A stretch of DNA of 64,000 nt from the NCBI GenBank assembly GCA_035545735.1, contig DASZXS010000063.1, positions 62,001 through 126,000 on the forward strand. Direction: 5' to 3'. The notes under the pieces are model-generated. The model worked only from the letters and a program-made list of their open reading frames with translations, did no database searches and was not told the origin of the DNA. Made by a program: the position numbers and the translations under genes. Shown here one piece after another: positions 60,613 to 64,000 of the stretch. This DNA is from JAJYKC01 sp035545735. GTDB lineage: Bacteria; Acidobacteriota; Terriglobia; Bryobacterales; Bryobacteraceae. Position 1 is the first letter of the stretch. Every line of letters begins with the position of its first letter.

Positions 60613-62048
60613 TCACCGCTTTACAGGGACCAGGCGCTCGATGCGATCGGGCTGGTTGAGAACGAGGTACAAATACCCGTCCGGTCCGTTTACGACGTCG
60701 CGCACGCGCCCGATTCCTTTGAAAAGGATCTCCTGGTGAGTCACCTTATCTCCGCTGATGACAAGGCGGCGCAATTCCTGCGCCGCCAGTGAACCCACGA
60801 AGAGATTGTTTTTCCACTTCGGGAAGCGGCTGCCGGTGTAAAACGTGATGGCGCTGACGGCGATGGAGGGAACCCAATAGGTCACCGGCTGGTCCATGCC
60901 TTCCTGCGCCGTGTGATCCGTGATGGGCGTGCCGCTGTAATTGATCCCGTAAGTGATGACGGGCCAGCCGTAGTTATGGCCGGCGTGGAGGATATTCAAC
61001 TCGTCGCCGCCGCGCGGCCCATGCTCGGCTTCCCATAGTTCGCCTGTCAGAGGACTAAAAGCCAGGCCCTGCGAATTGCGCTGGCCATAGGTCCATACCG
61101 TCGGCAACGCGCCGGCGCGGTGGACAAACGGGTTGTCCTTGGGCGGACGGCCATCGTCCAAAACCCGATGATTTTTCCGTTGGGATGCGAAAGATCCTGT
61201 TCATCTCCCGGATGTCCCCGATCCCCCACGGAAAAGAAGAGATGTCCATCGCGATCGAACAACAGCCGCGACCCGAAGCGGGGTCCGCCTTCTCGATACA
61301 GCGAATAGTCCGCCTTAAAGATTTGTTGATGGTCTACAAACTCGCCGTTGCGCAGGCGGCCGCGAATCACCGCGGCCATGCCCAGCCCCTCCGGGCTTTT
61401 ATCGCCGTAGGAGAGGTAGATCCAGTCGTTCCCCGGCAGTGAGTAATCGGGATGGAGCGCCACGTCCAGGAGTCCGCCTTCGCCGCCATACACCGCGGGC
61501 ATCCCGCCAACCGCTTCCGGCAATAGCCGGCCGCCTTCGATGATGCGCAGACGGCCAGGCCGCTCCGTGACGAGCATGCGTCCGTCCGGCAGAAACGCAA
61601 GTGCCCAGGGTTCCTGCAGTCCGGCTTCCACCACCGGTTCAAGCTGGAACGATTCGGCCTCGCTGGCCACGATTTCCCCGGCCTTTGGCGCGTTATATTT
61701 GGTACGCTCGCGCTGAAACGCGGCGCCCTTTTCGTGAATGTAGACGACAAGCGCGCGGATCTCCGCATCGTTCAATGCACCGCGCATCGCCGGCATGCCT
61801 TTATCCGGATGGCCATCGCGAATACTGCGGGCGATGGACGCGTCGTCGGAACCGTAATGCCAGACTCCCGCCGCGAGAGCGGGCCCGGACCCGCCTGACA
61901 TGTCCGCTCCATGGCAACCGGCGCAATCGGCGGCGTAGAGCTTGGTTACATCCCTGCCCCGGTCCGGAGGATCGTGTTGGGCCAAACACGAGCCCGGAAT
62001 TACGACGCTCAAAGCGCAGGATACGATCCAGACGTTCGATGGTTTCAC
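60613..62048 (-). pseudogene. cytochrome c / PQQ-dependent sugar (glucose/sorbosone) dehydrogenase, interrupted by a frameshift
   Basis: The gene starts at GTG 62048: signal peptide ending CLAQHD, a cytochrome c domain (CAGCHGADMSGG, Met region PDKGMPAMRG), then the beta-propeller dehydrogenase (GLQEPWALAFLPDGRMLVTERPGRL, LLDVALHPDY, FGSRLLFDRDGHLFFSVGDRG). After HPNGKIIG, near 61163, the frame breaks. The rest (DDGRPPKDNPFV, EHGPRGGDELNILHAGHNYGWP, to VPVKR) continues in the next frame from about 61161 to 60613. Total length is one base short of a 478-residue product. Adding one C before GGGTTTT restores KIIRVLDDGRPP. It is either a fresh inactivating deletion or a sequencing error. Confidence 0.8.
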
Positions 62049-62097
62049 TAAAACCCAAGATATCGAAACCGTTCCGCGCCTGGGGAGGCCGCGCGGG

Positions 62098-64000
62098 TTA
62101 ACGGACGCCCACCGCTATCTCCTCGCCCTGGCCTTCGCGCACCTGACCCTTCCCGCTGTAGGAATGCCCGGTGAGAAGTCCCGCCACGAAGCAGCCCAGC
62201 GCAATAGCGCCCAGGGCGAAAACCGTATCGCCGATCATGCGCATCCAGCGGAGCGTGCTCATCACGCCGGTCTGCATGAATTCCGAGGACCGTGCATACC
62301 AGGTGCCGTGTTCCACGGAGGCCCACGCCTGCATCAGACCCATCGGAAGCAGACTGAACAGCACCATCATCATGAGGCCGGCATTGATGCTCCAGAAAGC
62401 GAATCGCAGGAGCCCCTGTTTCCAGGCGTTGCCGGGCTTCAAAGCGCGCAGGCAGAACAACATTAGACCCAACCCCAGCATGCCGTACACACCGAACAAT
62501 GCCGTATGCCCGTGAACCGCCGTGGTATTGAGCCCTTGCAGATAGTACAGGGCGATGGGCGGATTAATGAGAAATCCAAACAATCCCGCTCCAACGAAAT
62601 TCCAGAACGCTACAGCCACAAAGAAGTAGATGGGCCATTTGTAGGCGCCCACCCAGCGGATCTGTTGGCGGGTTTGCGAGAGCCGGATGTTTTCCCAGGC
62701 CTCGAAACCGATAAGGACCAGAGGCACTACCTCCATTGCGCTAAAAGTGGCGCCCAGGGCGACGATGGCCGCATTCGCGCCGCTGAAATAGAGGTGATGG
62801 AAAGTACCGAGGATACCTCCGGACAGAAAGATCACCGTGGAGAACAGGACCGCGTGTGTCGCGGTTGGGATGGAGAGCAGCTTCAGACGCGTGAACAGGA
62901 AGGCAATGACAACCGTGGCGAAGACTTCAAAGAATCCTTCTACCCAGAGATGGACCACCCACCAGCGCCAGTACTCGGCGGTAACCAGATTGCTGCGCTC
63001 ACCGTACATCAGTCCCGCGGCGTAGAAGACCGGGATCGCGATACTGGCGATGAGAAAAAGCACCAGCAAGGAGCGGCTTTCTCCTGCTTTGGCCAGGGCG
63101 GGCCGCAGCGCGCGCCACATCAGCCAGAGCCAGAATGAGAGGCCCACAAACAGCAGGACTTGCCAGACGCGGCCGAGATCGATATATTCATAGCCTTGCG
63201 AGCCGAACCAGAACCAGAGATTGCCGAGTTTCTGCTGTATTCCCAGCCACTCCCCGGCCATCGATCCACCCACAACGACCACCAACGCGCCAAATAAGAG
63301 GTTCACTCCCAGACGCTGCCCGCGGGGTTCATACAAGCTGACGGCCGGAGCAACGTACAGTCCGGTGGCAAGCCAGGAAGTCGCGATCCAGAAAATGCCC
63401 AACTGGAGGTGCCAGGTCCGTGTGACGGAGTACGGAAGCCACCGGTCGAGCGGAATCCCGTAAAAGGCGGACCCCTCCACACCGTAGTGCGCGGTGATGG
63501 CGCCAAGAGCCACCTGGATCAGCCACATCACTGCCACGACATAAAAATATTTCATCGTGGCGCGCTGGGAGGGTGTTGCCTCGAAGCCGAGGAGTGGATC
63601 GGAATCAGGTGGCCGTTCGTGGGCCGGTGTGCGCTCCTGCGAGCCGAAATACCAGACCATGCCGCCGACAGCCGCCAGAAGAAACACAAAGCTGATCACG
63701 CTCCATACCAGCGACGCCGCTGTTGGCGCATTCCCCACCAGTGGCTCGGAAGGCCAATTTTGCGTGTAGGTCACCTCTTCGCCAGGCCGATTTGTGCTGG
63801 CGGCCCACGACGTCCACCAGAAGAACGCCGCCATTTGCCGTTGTTTTTGAACATCGGTGAGGGCGCCGCGCGGAATGGCATACTCGGAACGGCCGTTGCC
63901 AAACACATCGGCATAGTGGGCGGCGAGTGAATCGAACGCCGCCGCGCGCACCGGGTCGAGCGTGATGGAATTCGTCCGCGGGTTATAGGTATTGGTCCTC
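62098..64000 (-). CDS. norB: quinol-dependent nitric oxide reductase qNorB (partial, N-terminus outside window)
   Basis: At least 633 codons, continuing past the right edge. The fragment begins with RTNTYNPRTNSITLDP, typical of the periplasmic N-terminal extension that makes qNor independent of cytochrome c. About 14 membrane segments follow, with heme/non-heme iron histidines in TRTWHLQLGIFWIATSWLATG, VVHLWVEGFFEVFATVV, GTFHHLYFSGANAAIV and AVHGHTALFGVYGMLGL. It reduces NO to N2O with quinol, for detoxification or partial denitrification. Downstream, 49 bases separate its stop from the cytochrome c dehydrogenase start. Confidence 0.93.
   Translation of the reverse strand, partial: RTNTYNPRTNSITLDPVRAAAFDSLAAHYADVFGNGRSEYAIPRGALTDVQKQRQMAAFFWWTSWAASTNRPGEEVTYTQNWPSEPLVGNAPTAASLVWSVISFVFLLAAVGGMVWYFGSQERTPAHERPPDSDPLLGFEATPSQRATMKYFYVVAVMWLIQVALGAITAHYGVEGSAFYGIPLDRWLPYSVTRTWHLQLGIFWIATSWLATGLYVAPAVSLYEPRGQRLGVNLLFGALVVVVGGSMAGEWLGIQQKLGNLWFWFGSQGYEYIDLGRVWQVLLFVGLSFWLWLMWRALRPALAKAGESRSLLVLFLIASIAIPVFYAAGLMYGERSNLVTAEYWRWWVVHLWVEGFFEVFATVVIAFLFTRLKLLSIPTATHAVLFSTVIFLSGGILGTFHHLYFSGANAAIVALGATFSAMEVVPLVLIGFEAWENIRLSQTRQQIRWVGAYKWPIYFFVAVAFWNFVGAGLFGFLINPPIALYYLQGLNTTAVHGHTALFGVYGMLGLGLMLFCLRALKPGNAWKQGLLRFAFWSINAGLMMMVLFSLLPMGLMQAWASVEHGTWYARSSEFMQTGVMSTLRWMRMIGDTVFALGAIALGCFVAGLLTGHSYSGKGQVREGQGEEIAVGVR

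Overview
The window looks like chromosomal DNA of an acidobacterium, most likely of the Bryobacteraceae / Solibacter type. The base composition is high in GC. Lineage markers are a duplicated orphan permease (ADOP, 33097-35520), a secreted protein ending in the TIGR03437-type domain first noted in Solibacter (39925-41832), a cluster of FG-GAP/VCBS + ASPIC/UnbV (CRTAC1-like) proteins with TPR partners, and many Tat- or Sec-exported enzymes. This placement is inferred from family content only. I see no tRNA, rRNA, CRISPR array, insertion sequence, integrase or phage gene. The DNA is gene dense and no gene-free stretch exceeds 300 bases. GTG and TTG starts are common.

Layout. 1-993: partial FabF-like ketosynthase (minus). 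1284-5505: envelope biogenesis operon of BamA plus two tandem OmpH/Skp chaperones. 5566-8344: LutABC lactate-oxidation operon. 8476-9458: SnoaL-like protein and a Tat-exported YhcH/YiaL-family protein. 9479-11928: ahcY and a divergent ArsR-methyltransferase regulator (SahR type) sharing a perfect palindromic operator. 12005-18030 (minus): double-VOC protein, APH(6)-like kinase, transketolase, EF-G-like GTPase. 18077-20953: secreted serine hydrolase and a second APH-fold kinase. 20955-23880 (minus): PhoU and a GH95-like glycosidase. 23938-33024: CRTAC1/TPR cluster. 33097-35520: ADOP permease. 35528-37891 (minus): an unrecognised protein and a Tat-exported alkaline-phosphatase-fold protein. 37915-41832: type III CoA-transferase and two secreted proteins. 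41910-44988: methyltransferase, then an ECF42-type sigma factor with its DGPF/YCII and RibD/DHFR-like partners. 45013-46980: TonB-dependent receptor. 46992-50050 (minus): SDR and GH3 beta-glucosidase. 50087-52907: cysteine-desulfurase-like enzyme and a Tat-exported Gfo/Idh/MocA oxidoreductase. 52904-58246 (minus): ileS-lspA-lgt-DUF1015. 58374-60608: NAD(P)-dependent epimerase and esterase. 60613-64000 (minus): frameshifted cytochrome c/sugar dehydrogenase and a partial quinol nitric oxide reductase.

How the genes work together. Several blocks serve the outer membrane and periplasm: BamA with its chaperones, Lgt/LspA for lipoprotein maturation, a TonB receptor, exported hydrolases for glycan use, and exported oxidoreductases. 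Energy metabolism is represented by LutABC, the cytochrome c dehydrogenase and qNOR. The two clearest regulatory circuits are SahR/ahcY, with a perfect 10+6+10 inverted repeat between divergent starts, and the ECF42 module, where a promoter-like CGTCGA-N16-CGAC lies directly upstream of the DGPF gene. The least explained blocks are the CRTAC1/TPR cluster, which has its own 16-bp palindrome between divergent genes, and the pair at 35528-37891.
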